Assembly: GCF_029227915.1 (NCBI RefSeq)
Contig: NC_079876.1
Coordinates: 36,749,828-36,813,827 of the forward strand
Direction of reading: 5' to 3'
DNA: 64,000 nt
DNA from: Hydractinia symbiolongicarpus
Taxonomy: Eukaryota > Cnidaria > Hydrozoa > Anthoathecata > Hydractiniidae
The position numbers and the translations under genes were made by a program. The first letter of the stretch is position 1; each line of letters opens with the position of its first letter. Of this stretch, positions 10,906-23,190 are shown one piece after another. The notes beneath the pieces were generated by a model. The model was not told where the DNA came from. It saw only the letters and a list, made by a program, of their open reading frames with translations, and made no database searches.

Positions 10906-12022
10906 GATTACACTGGGCGCTGTGGTAGCGCTTCAATTAAAAATTAAGATAAAAAAGTCATTTTTTGCTGTGGGACCAATCCTAGCCGTTAGCGCGCGCT
11001 GAATTAATAGATACAGTTTCAAATACTACATTTCACTGATTTTCTAACGGTGTCAGTCCGTTTGACTTTCAACGGTTGGGTCACATATTCGACCAACATG
11101 TATTTAGCGATATTTATCTGATATTACTAGGTTGCATCGCTTTTAACAGTGAAACAATTGACTGTCGGGCTAAATTGAACTGATTTTGGACTGTGACCTT
11201 ATAAGTGTTATAAGTGAGACAAGTGGACTCCAAGAAATAACATTCTTTGTAATTTGACATGATTGCCGGAACTCAGCGATTACACTGGGCGCTGTGGTAA
11301 CGCTTCATTTAAGAATTTAGATAAATAAGTCACTTTTTACTGTGGGACCAATCCTAGCCGTTATCGCGCACTGAAGAAATAGCGACAATTTCAAAAACTA
11401 CATTTCATTGTCTTTCTAACAGTATCAATCCGTTTGAGTTACAACGGTTGGGTCACATATTCGACCAACATGTATTTAGCGATATTTATCTGATATTACT
11501 AGGTTGCATCGCTTTTAACAGTGAAACAATTGACTGTTGGGCTAAATTGAACTGATTTTGGACTGTGACCTTATAAATGTTATAAGTGAGACAAGTGGAC
11601 TCCAAGAAATAACATTCTTCTTACTTTGATATGATTGCCGGAACTCAGCGATTACACTGGGCGCTGTGGTAGCGCTTCATTTAAAAATTTAGATTAATAA
11701 GTCATTTTTTACTGTGAAACCATTCCTAGCCGTTATCGCGCGCTGAAGAAACAGCGACAGTTTCAAAAACTACATATCATTGATTTTCTAACGGTATCAA
11801 TCCGCTTCAGTTACAACGGTTGAGTCACATATTCGTACCAACTTGTCTTTAGCGATATTTTTCTCGTATTATTAGGTTGCATCGCTTTTAACAGTGAAAC
11901 GATTGACTGTGGGACTAAATTGAACTGATTTTGGACTGTGACCTTATAAATGGTATAAGTGAGACAAGTGGACTCCAAGAAATAACATTCTTTGTAATTT
12001 GACATTATTGCTGGAACTCAGC
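10906..12022 (+). repeat. C, A/C, B' linker monomers
   Basis: Starts: 10906 C, 11278 A/C chimera, 11650 B'. The C copy ends with the B-type tail ATTCTTTGTAATTTGACATG, not its usual TTCTTAATTTGATATG. The A/C monomer has the same breakpoint as those at 871, 15376 and 18358 and also ends in a B' neighbour as they do. This block leads into the A-C-B HOR domain. Confidence 0.8.
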
Positions 12023-15000
12023 GATTACACTGGGCGCTGTGGTAACGCTTCATTTAAGAATTTAGATAAATAAGTCATTCTTTACTGTGGGACCAATCCT
12101 AGCCGTTATCGCGCACTGAAGAAATAGCGACAATTTTAAAAAACTGCATTTCATTGTCTTTCTAACAGTATCAATCCGTTTGAGTTACAACGGTTGAGTC
12201 ACATATTCGTACCAACATGTATTTCGTCCTATTTTTCCGGTATTACTAGGTTGTATGGCTTTTAACAGTGAAACGATTAACTGTGGGAATTAATTGAACT
12301 GATTATTGACTGTGACCTTAAAAATGTTATAAGTGAGACAAGTGGACTCCAAGAAATAATATTCTTTTTAATTTGACATGATTGCCGGAACTCAGCGATT
12401 ACACTGGGCGCTGTGGTAGCGCTTCAATTAAAAATTAAGATAAAAAAGTCATTTTTTGCTGTGGGACCAATCCTAGCCGTTAGCGCGCTGAATTAATAGA
12501 TACAGTTTCAAATACTACATTTCACTGATTTTCTAACGGTGTCAGTCCGTTTGACTTTCAACGGTTGGGTCACATATTCGACCAACATGTATTTAGCGAT
12601 ATTTATCTGATATTACTAGGTTGCATCGCTTTTAACAGTGAAACAATTGACTGTCGGGCTAAATTGAACTGATTTTGGACTGTGACCTTATAAGTGTTAT
12701 AAGTGAGACAAGTGGACTCCAAGAAATAACATTCTTCTTAATTTGATATGATTGCCGAAACTCAGCGATTACACTGGGCGCTGTGGTAGCGCTTCATTTA
12801 AAAATTTAGATTAATAAGTCATTTTTTACTGTGAAACCCTTCCTAGCCGTTATCGCGCGCTGAAGAAACAGCAAAAGTTTCAAAAACTACATTTCATTGA
12901 CTTTCTAGCGGTATCAATCCGCTTCAGTTACAACGGTTGAGTCACATATTCGTACCAACTTGTATTTAGCGATATTTTTCTCCTATTATTAGGTTGCATC
13001 GCTTTTAACAGTGAAACGATTGACTGTGGGACTAAATTGAACTGATTTTGGACTGTGACCTTATAAATGGTATAAGTCAGACAAGTGGACTCCAAGAAAT
13101 AACATTCTTTGTAATTTGACATGATTGCCGGAACTCAGCGATTACACTGGGCGCTGTGGTAACGCTTCATTTAAGAATTTAGATAAATAAGTCATTTTTT
13201 ACTGTGGGACCAATCCTAGCCGTTATCGCGCACTGAAGAAATAGCGACAATTTCAAAAACTACATTTCATTGTCTTTCTAACAGTATCAATCCGTTTGAG
13301 TTACAACGGTTGAGTCACATATTCGTACCAACATGTATTTCGTCCTATTTTTCCGGTATTACTAGGTTGTATCGCTTTTAACAGTGAAACGATTAACTGT
13401 GGGACTTAATTGAACTGATTATTGACTGTGACCTTAAAAATGTTATAAGTGAGACAAGTGGACTCCAAGAAATAATATTCTTTTTAATTTGACATGATTG
13501 CCGGAACTCAGCGATTACACTGGGCGCTGTGGTAGCGCTTCAATTAAAAATTAAGATAAAAAAGTCATTTTTTGCTGTGGGACCAATCCTAGCCGTTAGC
13601 GCGCGCTGAATTAATAGATACAGTTTCAAATACTACATTTCACTGATTTTCTAACGGTGTCAGTCCGTTTGACTTTCAACGGTTGGGTCACATATTCGAC
13701 CAACATGTATTTAGCGATATTTATCTGATATTACTAGGTTGCATCGCTTTTAACAGTGAAACAATTGACTGTCGGGCTAAATTGAACTGATTTTGGACTG
13801 TGACCTTATAAGTGTTATAAGTGAGACAAGTGGACTCCAAGAAATAACATTCTTCTTAATTTGATATGATTGCCGAAACTCAGCGATTACACTGGGCGCT
13901 GTGGTAGCGCTTCATTTAAAAATTTAGATTAATAAGTCATTTTTTACTGTGAAACCCTTCCTAGCCGTTATCGCGCGCTGAAGAAACAGCAAAATTTTCA
14001 AAAACTACATTTCATTGACTTTCTAGCGGTATCAATCCGCTTCAGTTACAACGGTTGAGTCATATATTCGTACCAACTTGTATTTAGCGATATTTTTCTC
14101 CTATTATTAGGTCGCATCGCTTTTAACAGTGAAACGATTGACTGTGGGACTAAATTGAACTGATTTTGGACTGTGACCTTATAAATGGTATAAGTGAGAC
14201 AAGTGGACTCCAAGAAATAACATTCTTTGTAATTTGACATGATTGCCGGAACTCAGCGATTACACTGGGCGCTGTGGTAACGCTTCATTTAAGAATTTAG
14301 ATAAATAAGTCATTTTTTACTGTGGGACCAATCCTAGCCGTTATCGCGCACTGAAGAAATAGCGACAATTTCAAAAACTACATTTCATTGTCTTTCTAAC
14401 AGTATCAATCCGTTTGAGTTACAACGGTTGAGTCACATATTCGTACCAACATGTATTTCGTCCTATTTTTCCGGTATTACTAGGTTGTATGGCTTTTAAC
14501 AGTGAAACGATTAACTGTGGGACTTAATTGAACTGATTATTGACTGTGACCTTAAAAATGTTATAAGTGAGACAAGTGGACTCCAAGAAATAATATTCTT
14601 TTTAATTTGACATGATTGCCGGAACTCAGCGATTACACTGGGCGCTGTGGTAGCGCTTCAATTAAAAATTAAGATAAAAAAGTCATTTTTTGCTGTGGGA
14701 CCAATCCTAGCCGTTAGCGCGCGCTGAATTAATAGATACAGTTTCAAATACTACATTTCACTGATTTTCTAACGGTGTCAGTCCGTTTGACTTTCAACGG
14801 TTGGGTCACATATTCGACCAACATGTATTTAGCGATATTTATCTGATATTACTAGGTTGCATCGCTTTTAACAGTGAAACAATTGACTGTCGGGCTAAAT
14901 TGAACTGATTTTGGACTGTGACCTTATAAGTGTTATAAGTGAGGCAAGTGGACTCCAAGAAATAACATTCTTCTTAATTTGATATAATTGCCGAAACTCA

Positions 15001-16120
15001 GCGATTACACTGGGCGCTGTGGTAGCGCTTCATTTAAAAATTTAGATTAATAAGTCATTTTTTACTGTGAAACCCTTCCTAGCCGTTATCGCGCGCTGAA
15101 GAAACAGCGAAAGTTTCAAAAACTACATTTCATTGACTTTCTAGCGGTATCAATCCGCTTCAGTTACAACGGTTGAGTCACATATTCGTACCAACTTGTA
15201 TTTAGCGATATTTTTCTCCTATTATTAGGTTGCATCGCTTTTAACAGTGAAACGATTGACTGTGGGACTAAATTGAACTGATTTTGGACTGTGACCTTAT
15301 AAATGGTATAAGTGAGACAAGTGGACTCCAAGAAATAACATTCTTTGTAATTTGACATGATTGCCGGAACTCAGCGATTACACTGGGCGCTGTGGTAACG
15401 CTTCATTTAAGAATTTAGATAAATAAGTCACTTTTTACTGTGGGACCAATCCTAGCCGTTATCGCGCACTGAAGAAATAGCGACAATTTCAAAAACTACA
15501 TTTCATTGTCTTTCTAACAGTATCAATCCGTTTGAGTTACAACGGTTGGGTCACATATTCGACCAACATGTATTTAGCGATATTTATCTGATATTACTAG
15601 GTTGCATCGCTTTTAACAGTGAAACAATTGACTGTCGGTCTAAATTGAACTGGTTTTGGACTGTGACCTTATAAGTGTTATAAGTGAGACAAGTGGACTC
15701 CAAGAAATAACATTCTTCTTACTTTGATATGATTGCCGGAACTCAGCGATTACACTGGGCGCTGTGGTAGCGCTTCATTTAAAAATTTAGATTAATAAGT
15801 CATTTTTTACTGTGAAACCATTCCTAGCCGTTATCGCGCGCTGAAGAAACAGCGACAGTTTCAAAAACTACATTTCATTGACTTTCTAACGGTATCAATC
15901 CGCTTCAGTTACAACGGTTGAGTCACATATTCGTACCAACTTGTCTTTAGCGATATTTTTCTCGTATTATTAGGTTGCATCGCTTTTAACAGTGAAACGA
16001 TTGACTGTGGGACTAAATTGAACTGATTTTGGACTGTGACCTTATAAATGGTATAAGTGAGACAAGTGGACTCCAAGAAATAACATTCTTTGTAATTTGA
16101 CATTATTGCTGGAACTCAGC
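12023..16120 (+). repeat. A-C-B HOR, 11-monomer copy
   Basis: Starts: 12023 A, 12397 C, 12767 B, 13140 A, 13513 C, 13885 B, 14258 A, 14631 C, 15003 B, 15376 A/C, 15748 B'. The unit is three A-C-B trimers plus an A/C-B' dimer, 4098 bp. The C monomer at 12397 has lost 2 bp in its GCGCGC run. Compared with the next copy it contains one more A-C-B trimer, so the two differ by an unequal exchange of one trimer (inference). Confidence 0.88.
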
Positions 16121-19101
16121 GATTACACTGGGCGCTGTGGTAACGCTTCATTTAAGAATTTAGATAAATAAGTCATTCTTTACTGTGGGACCAATCCTAG
16201 CCGTTATCGCGCACTGAAGAAATAGCGACAATTTTAAAAAACTGCATTTCATTGTCTTTCTAACAGTATCAATCCGTTTGAGTTACAACGGTTGAGTCAC
16301 ATATTCGTACCAACATGTATTTCGTCCTATTTTTCCGGTATTACTAGGTTGTATGGCTTTTAACAGTGAAACGATTAACTGTGGGAATTAATTGAACTGA
16401 TTATTGACTGTGACCTTAAAAATGTTATAAGTGAGACAAGTGGACTCCACGAAATAATATTCTTTTTAATTTGACATGATTGCCGGAACTCAGCGATTAC
16501 ACTGGGCGCTGTGGTAGCGCTTCAATTAAAAATTAAGATAAAAAAGTCATTTTTTGCTGTGGGACCAATCCTAGCCGTTAGCGCGCGCTGAATTAATAGA
16601 TACAGTTTCAAATACTACATTTCACTGATTTTCTAACGGTGTCAGTCCGTTTGACTTTCAACGGTTGGGTCACATATTCGACCAACATGTATTTAGCGAT
16701 ATTTATCTGATATTACTAGGTTGCATCGCTTTTAACAGTGAAACAATTGACTGTCGGGCTAAATTGAACTGATTTTGGACTGTGACCTTATAAGTGTTAT
16801 AAGTGAGACAAGTGGACTCCAAGAAATAACATTCTTCTTAATTTGATATGATTGCCGAAACTCAGCGATTACACTGGGCGCTGTGGTAGCGCTTCATTTA
16901 AAAATTTAGATTAATAAGTCATTTTTTACTGTGAAACCCTTCCTAGCCGTTATCGCGCGCTGAAGAAACAGCAAAATTTTCAAAAACTACATTTCATTGA
17001 CTTTCTAGCGGTATCAATCCGCTTCAGTTACAACGGTTGAGTCATATATTCGTACCAACTTGTATTTAGCGATATTTTTCTCCTATTATTAGGTCGCATC
17101 GCTTTTAACAGTGAAACGATTGACTGTGGGACTAAATTGAACTGATTTTGGACTGTGACCTTATAAATGGTATAAGTGAGACAAGTGGACTCCAAGAAAT
17201 AACATTCTTTGTAATTTGACATGATTGCCGGAACTCAGCGATTACACTGGGCGCTGTGGTAACGCTTCATTTAAGAATTTAGATAAATAAGTCATTTTTT
17301 ACTGTGGGACCAATCCTAGCCGTTATCGCGCACTGAAGAAATAGCGACAATTTCAAAAACTACATTTCATTGTCTTTCTAACAGTATCAATCCGTTTGAG
17401 TTACAACGGTTGAGTCACATATTCGTACCAACATGTATTTCGTCCTATTTTTCCGGTATTACTAGGTTGTATGGCTTTTAACAGTGAAACGATTAACTGT
17501 GGGACTTAATTGAACTGATTATTGACTGTGACCTTAAAAATGTTATAAGTGAGACAAGTGGACTCCAAGAAATAATATTCTTTTTAATTTGACATGATTG
17601 CCGGAACTCAGCGATTACACTGGGCGCTGTGGTAGCGCTTCAATTAAAAATTAAGATAAAAAAGTCATTTTTTGCTGTGGGACCAATCCTAGCCGTTAGC
17701 GCGCGCTGAATTAATAGATACAGTTTCAAATACTACATTTCACTGATTTTCTAACGGTGTCAGTCCGTTTGACTTTCAACGGTTGGGTCACATATTCGAC
17801 CAACATGTATTTAGCGATATTTATCTGATATTACTAGGTTGCATCGCTTTTAACAGTGAAACAATTGACTGTCGGGCTAAATTGAACTGATTTTGGACTG
17901 TGACCTTATAAGTGTTATAAGTGAGGCAAGTGGACTCCAAGAAATAACATTCTTCTTAATTTGATATAATTGCCGAAACTCAGCGATTACACTGGGCGCT
18001 GTGGTAGCGCTTCATTTAAAAATTTAGATTAATAAGTCATTTTTTACTGTGAAACCCTTCCTAGCCGTTATCGCGCGCTGAAGAAACAGCGAAAGTTTCA
18101 AAAACTACATTTCATTGACTTTCTAGCGGTATCAATCCGCTTCAGTTACAACGGTTGAGTCACATATTCGTACCAACTTGTATTTAGCGATATTTTTCTC
18201 CTATTATTAGGTTGCATCGCTTTTAACAGTGAAACGATTGACTGTGGGACTAAATTGAACTGATTTTGGACTGTGACCTTATAAATGGTATAAGTGAGAC
18301 AAGTGGACTCCAAGAAATAACATTCTTTGTAATTTGACATGATTGCCGGAACTCAGCGATTACACTGGGCGCTGTGGTAACGCTTCATTTAAGAATTTAG
18401 ATAAATAAGTCACTTTTTACTGTGGGACCAATCCTAGCCGTTATCGCGCACTGAAGAAATAGCGACAATTTCAAAAACTACATTTCATTGTCTTTCTAAC
18501 AGTATCAATCCGTTTGAGTTACAACGGTTGGGTCACATATTCGACCAACATGTATTTAGCGATATTTATCTGATATTACTAGGTTGCATCGCTTTTAACA
18601 GTGAAACAATTGACTGTCGGGCTAAATTGAACTGGTTTTGGACTGTGACCTTATAAGTGTTATAAGTGAGACAAGTGGACTCCAAGAAATAACATTCTTC
18701 TTACTTTGATATGATTGCCGGAACTCAGCGATTACACTGGGCGCTGTGGTAGCGCTTCATTTAAAAATTTAGATTAATAAGTCATTTTTTACTGTGAAAC
18801 CATTCCTAGCCGTTATCGCGCGCTGAAGAAACAGCGACAGTTTCAAAAACTACATTTCATTGACTTTCTAACGGTATCAATCCGCTTCAGTTACAACGGT
18901 TGAGTCACATATTCGTACCAACTTGTCTTTAGCGATATTTTTCTCGTATTATTAGGTTGCATCGCTTTTAACAGTGAAACGATTGACTGTGGGACTAAAT
19001 TGAACTGATTTTGGACTGTGACCTTATAAATGGTATAAGTGAGACAAGTGGACTCCAAGAAATAACATTCTTTGTAATTTGACATTATTGCTGGAATCAG
19101 C
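16121..19101 (+). repeat. A-C-B HOR, 8-monomer copy (2982-bp period)
   Basis: Starts: 16121 A, 16495 C, 16867 B, 17240 A, 17613 C, 17985 B, 18358 A/C, 18730 B'. From 13885 on, private variants recur at +2982: GCAAAATTTTCAAAAAC, GAGTCATATATTCG, TAGGTCGCATCG, GAGGCAAGTGG, GATATAATTGCCG and GAACTGGTTTTGG (15651 and 18633). ACTCCACGAAATAA recurs at 16450 and 19431, 2981 bp apart, because of a 1-bp loss just before 19102. This is the most homogeneous HOR pair in the window. Confidence 0.92.
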
Positions 19102-21338
19102 GATTACACTGGGCGCTGTGGTAACGCTTCATTTAAGAATTTAGATAAATAAGTCATTCTTTACTGTGGGACCAATCCTAGCCGTTATCGCGCACTGAAG
19201 AAATAGCGACAATTTTAAAAAACTGCATTTCATTGTCTTTCTAACAGTATCAATCCGTTTGAGTTACAACGGTTGAGTCACATATTCGTACCAACATGTA
19301 TTTCGTCCTATTTTTCCGGTATTACTAGGTTGTATGGCTTTTAACAGTGAAACGATTAACTGTGGGAATTAATTGAACTGATTATTGACTGTGACCTTAA
19401 AAATGTTATAAGTGAGACAAGTGGACTCCACGAAATAATATTCTTTTTAATTTGACATGATTGCCGGAACTCAGCGATTACACTGGGCGCTGTGGTAGCG
19501 CTTCAATTAAAAATTAAGATAAAAAAGTCATTTTTTGCTGTGGGACCAATCCTAGCCGTTAGCGCGCGCTGAATTAATAGATACAGTTTCAAATACTACA
19601 TTTCACTGATTTTCTAACGGTGTCAGTCCGTTTGACTTTCAACGGTTGGGTCACATATTCGACCAACATGTATTTAGCGATATTTATCTGATATTACTAG
19701 GTTGCATCGCTTTTAACAGTGAAACAATTGACTGTCGGGCTAAATTGAACTGATTTTGGACTGTGACCTTATAAGTGTTATAAGTGAGACAAGTGGACTC
19801 CAAGAAATAACATTCTTCTTAATTTGATATGATTGCCGAAACTCAGCGATTACACTGGGCGCTGTGGTAGCGCTTCATTTAAAAATTTAGATTAATAAGT
19901 CATTTTTTACTGTGAAACCCTTCCTAGCCGTTATCGCGCGCTGAAGAAACAGCAAAAGTTTCAAAAACTACATTTCATTGACTTTCTAGCGGTATCAATC
20001 CGCTTCAGTTACAACGGTTGAGTCACATATTCGTACCAACTTGTATTTAGCGATATTTTTCTCCTATTATTAGGTCGCATCGCTTTTAACAGTGAAACGA
20101 TTGACTGTGGGACTAAATTGAACTGATTTTAGACTGTGACCTTATAAATGGTATAAGTGAGACAAGTGGACTCCAAGAAATAACATTCTTTGTAATTTGA
20201 CATGATTGCCGGAACTCAGCGATTACACTGGGCGCTGTGGTAACGCTTCATTTAAGAATTTAGATAAATAAGTCATTTTTTACTGTGGGACCAATCCTAG
20301 CCGTTATCGCGCACTGAAGAAATAGCGACAATTTCAAAAACTACATTTCATTGTCTTTCTAACAGTATCAATCCGTTTGAGTTACAACGGTTGAGTCACA
20401 TATTCGTACCAACATGTATTTCGTCCTATTTTTCCGGTATTACTAGGTTGTATGGCTTTTAACAGTGAAACGATTAACTGTGGGACTTAATTGAACTGAT
20501 TATTGACTGTGACCTTAAAAATGTTATAAGTGAGACAAGTGGACTCCAAGAAATAATATTCTTTTTAATTTGACATGATTGCCGGAACTCAGCGATTACA
20601 CTGGGCGCTGTGGTAGCGCTTCAATTAAAAATTAAGATAAAAAAGTCATTTTTTGCTGTGGGACCAATCCTAGCCGTTAGCGCGCGCTGAATTAATAGAT
20701 ACTGTTTCAAATACTACATTTCACTGATTTTCTAACGGTGTCAGTCCGTTTGACTTTCAACGGTTGGGTCACATATTCGACCAACATGTATTTAGCGATA
20801 TTTATCTGATATTACTATGTTGCATCGCTTTTAACAGTGAAACAATTGACTGTCGGGCTAAATTGAACTGATTTTGGACTGTGACCTTATAAGTGTTATA
20901 AGTGAGACAAGTGGACTCCAAGAAATAACATTTTTCTTAATTTGATATGATTGCCGAAACTCAGCGATTACACTGGGCGCTGTGGTAGCGCTTCATTTAA
21001 AATTTTAGATTAATAAGTCATTTTTTACTGTGAAACCCTTCCTAGCCGTTATCGCGCGCTGAAGAAACAGCGAAAGTTTCAAAAACTACATTTCATTGAC
21101 TTTCTAGCGGTATCAATCCGCTTCAGTTACAACGGTTGAGTCACATATTCGTACCAACTTGTATTTAGCGATATTTTTCTCCTATTATTAGGTTGCATCG
21201 CTTTTAACAGTGAAACGATTGACTGTGGGACTAAATTGAACTGATTTTGGACTGTGACCTTATAAATGGTATAAGTGAGACAAGTGGACTCAAAGAAATA
21301 ACATTCTTTGTAATTTGACATGATTGCCGGAACTCAGC
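19102..21338 (+). repeat. A-C-B HOR, truncated 6-monomer copy
   Basis: Starts: 19102 A, 19476 C, 19848 B, 20221 A, 20594 C, 20966 B. The copy breaks off where A/C-B' would be expected and is replaced by A-A2-D. The monomer at 19848 keeps TAGGTCGCATCG like 13885 and 16867 but lacks their GTCATATATT. The last two monomers carry TTACTATGTTGCATCG and GGACTCAAAG, shared with 2735-3479 at an offset of 17859 bp. Confidence 0.85.
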
Positions 21339-23190
21339 GATTACACTGGGCGCTGTGGTAACGCTTCATTTAAGAATTTAGATAAATAAGTCATTTTTTA
21401 CTGTGGGACCAATCCTAGCCGTTATCGCGCACTGAAGAAATAGCGACAATTTCAAAAACTACATTTCATTGTCTTTCTAACAGTATCAATCCGTTTGAGT
21501 TACAACGGTTGAGTCACATATTCGTACCAACATGTATTTCGTCCTATTTTTCCGGTATTACTAGGTTGTATGGCTTTTAACAGTGAAACGATTGACTGTG
21601 GGACTAAATTGAACTGATTTTGGACTGTGACCTTATAAATGGTATGAGTGAGACAAGTGGACTCCAAGAAATAACATTCTTTGTAATTTGACATGATTGC
21701 CGGAACTCAGCGATTACACTGGGCGCTGTGGTAACGCTTCATTTAAGAATTTAGATAAATAAGTCATTCTTTACTGTGGGACCAATCCTAGCCGTTATCG
21801 CGCACTGAAGAAATAGCGACAATTGCAAAAACTACATTTCATTGTCTTTCTAACAGTATCAATCCGTTTGAGTTACAACGGTTGAGTCACATATTCGTAC
21901 CAACATGTATTTTGTGATATTTTTCCGGTATTACTAGGTTGTATGGCTTCTAACAGTGAAACGATTGACTATGGGAATAAATTGAACTGATTTTGGACTG
22001 TGACCTTATAAATGTTATAGAAGAGACAAGTGGACTCCAAGAAATAACATTCTTTTTAATTTGACATGATTGCCGGAACTCAGCGATTACACAAGGCGCT
22101 GTGGTAGCGCTTCAATTAAAAATTAAGACAAAAAGCCATTTTTTACTTTGGACCAATCCTAGCCGTTAGCGCACGCTGAAGAAATAGCGACAGTTTCATT
22201 TTATTGACTTTCTAACATTATAAATCCGTTTGAGTTACAACAGTAGAGTCACATATTCGTACCAACATGTTTTTCGTGATATTTTTCCGGTATTACTAGG
22301 TTGTATGGCTTTTAACAGTGAAACGATTGACTGTGGGACTTAATTGAACTGATTATGGACTGTGACCTTATAAATGTTAAAGTGAGAAATTTGGACTCCA
22401 AGAAACAACATTCTTCCTAATTTGACATGATTGCCGAAACTCAGCGATTACACTGGGTGCTGTGGTAGCGCTTCATTTAAAAATTTAGATAAATAAGTCA
22501 TTTTTTACTGTGAAACCATTCCTAGCCGTTATCGCGCGCTGAAGAAACAGCGACAGTTTCAAAAACTACATTTCATTGTCTTTCTAACAGTATCAATCCG
22601 TTTGAGTTACAACGGTTGAGTCACATATTCGTACCAACATGTATTTCGTCCTATTTTTCCGGTATTACTAGGTTGTATGGTTTTTAACAGTGAAACGATT
22701 GACTGTTGGACTAAATTGAACTGATTTTATACTGTGACCTTATAAATGGTATGAGTGGGACAAGTGGACTCCAAGAAATAACATTCTTTGTAATTTGACA
22801 TGATTTCCGGAACTCAGCGATTACACTGGGCGCTGTGGTAACGCTTCATTTAAGAATTTAGATAAATAAGTCATTCTTTACTGTGGGACCAATCCTAGCC
22901 GTTAGCGCACGCTGAATTAATAGATACAGTTTCAGATACTACATTTCACTGATTTTCTAACGGTGTCAGTCCGTTTGAGTTTTAACGGTTGGGTCACATA
23001 TTCGACCAACATGTATATAGCGATATTTATCTGATATTACTAGGTTGCATCGCTTTTAACAGTGAAACAATTGACTGTCGGGCTAAATTGAACTGATTTT
23101 GGACTGTGACCTTATAAGTGTTATAAGTGAGACAAGTGGACTCCAAGAAATAACATTCTTCTTAATTTGATATGATTGCCGGAACTTAGC
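21339..23190 (+). repeat. A-A2-D-B/A-A/C block homologous to 7559-9411
   Basis: Starts: 21339 A, 21712 A2, 22085 D, 22446 B/A, 22819 A/C. Each is 13779-13780 bp downstream of its partner at 7559, 7932, 8305, 8667 and 9040. The fourth monomer differs: here the B front is followed by A sequence (CAACATGTATTTCGTCC), whereas at 8667 it is followed by D sequence (CAACATGTTTTTCGTG). The D copy has GATTACACAAGGCGC and ACTTTGGACC as private changes. Confidence 0.85.
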
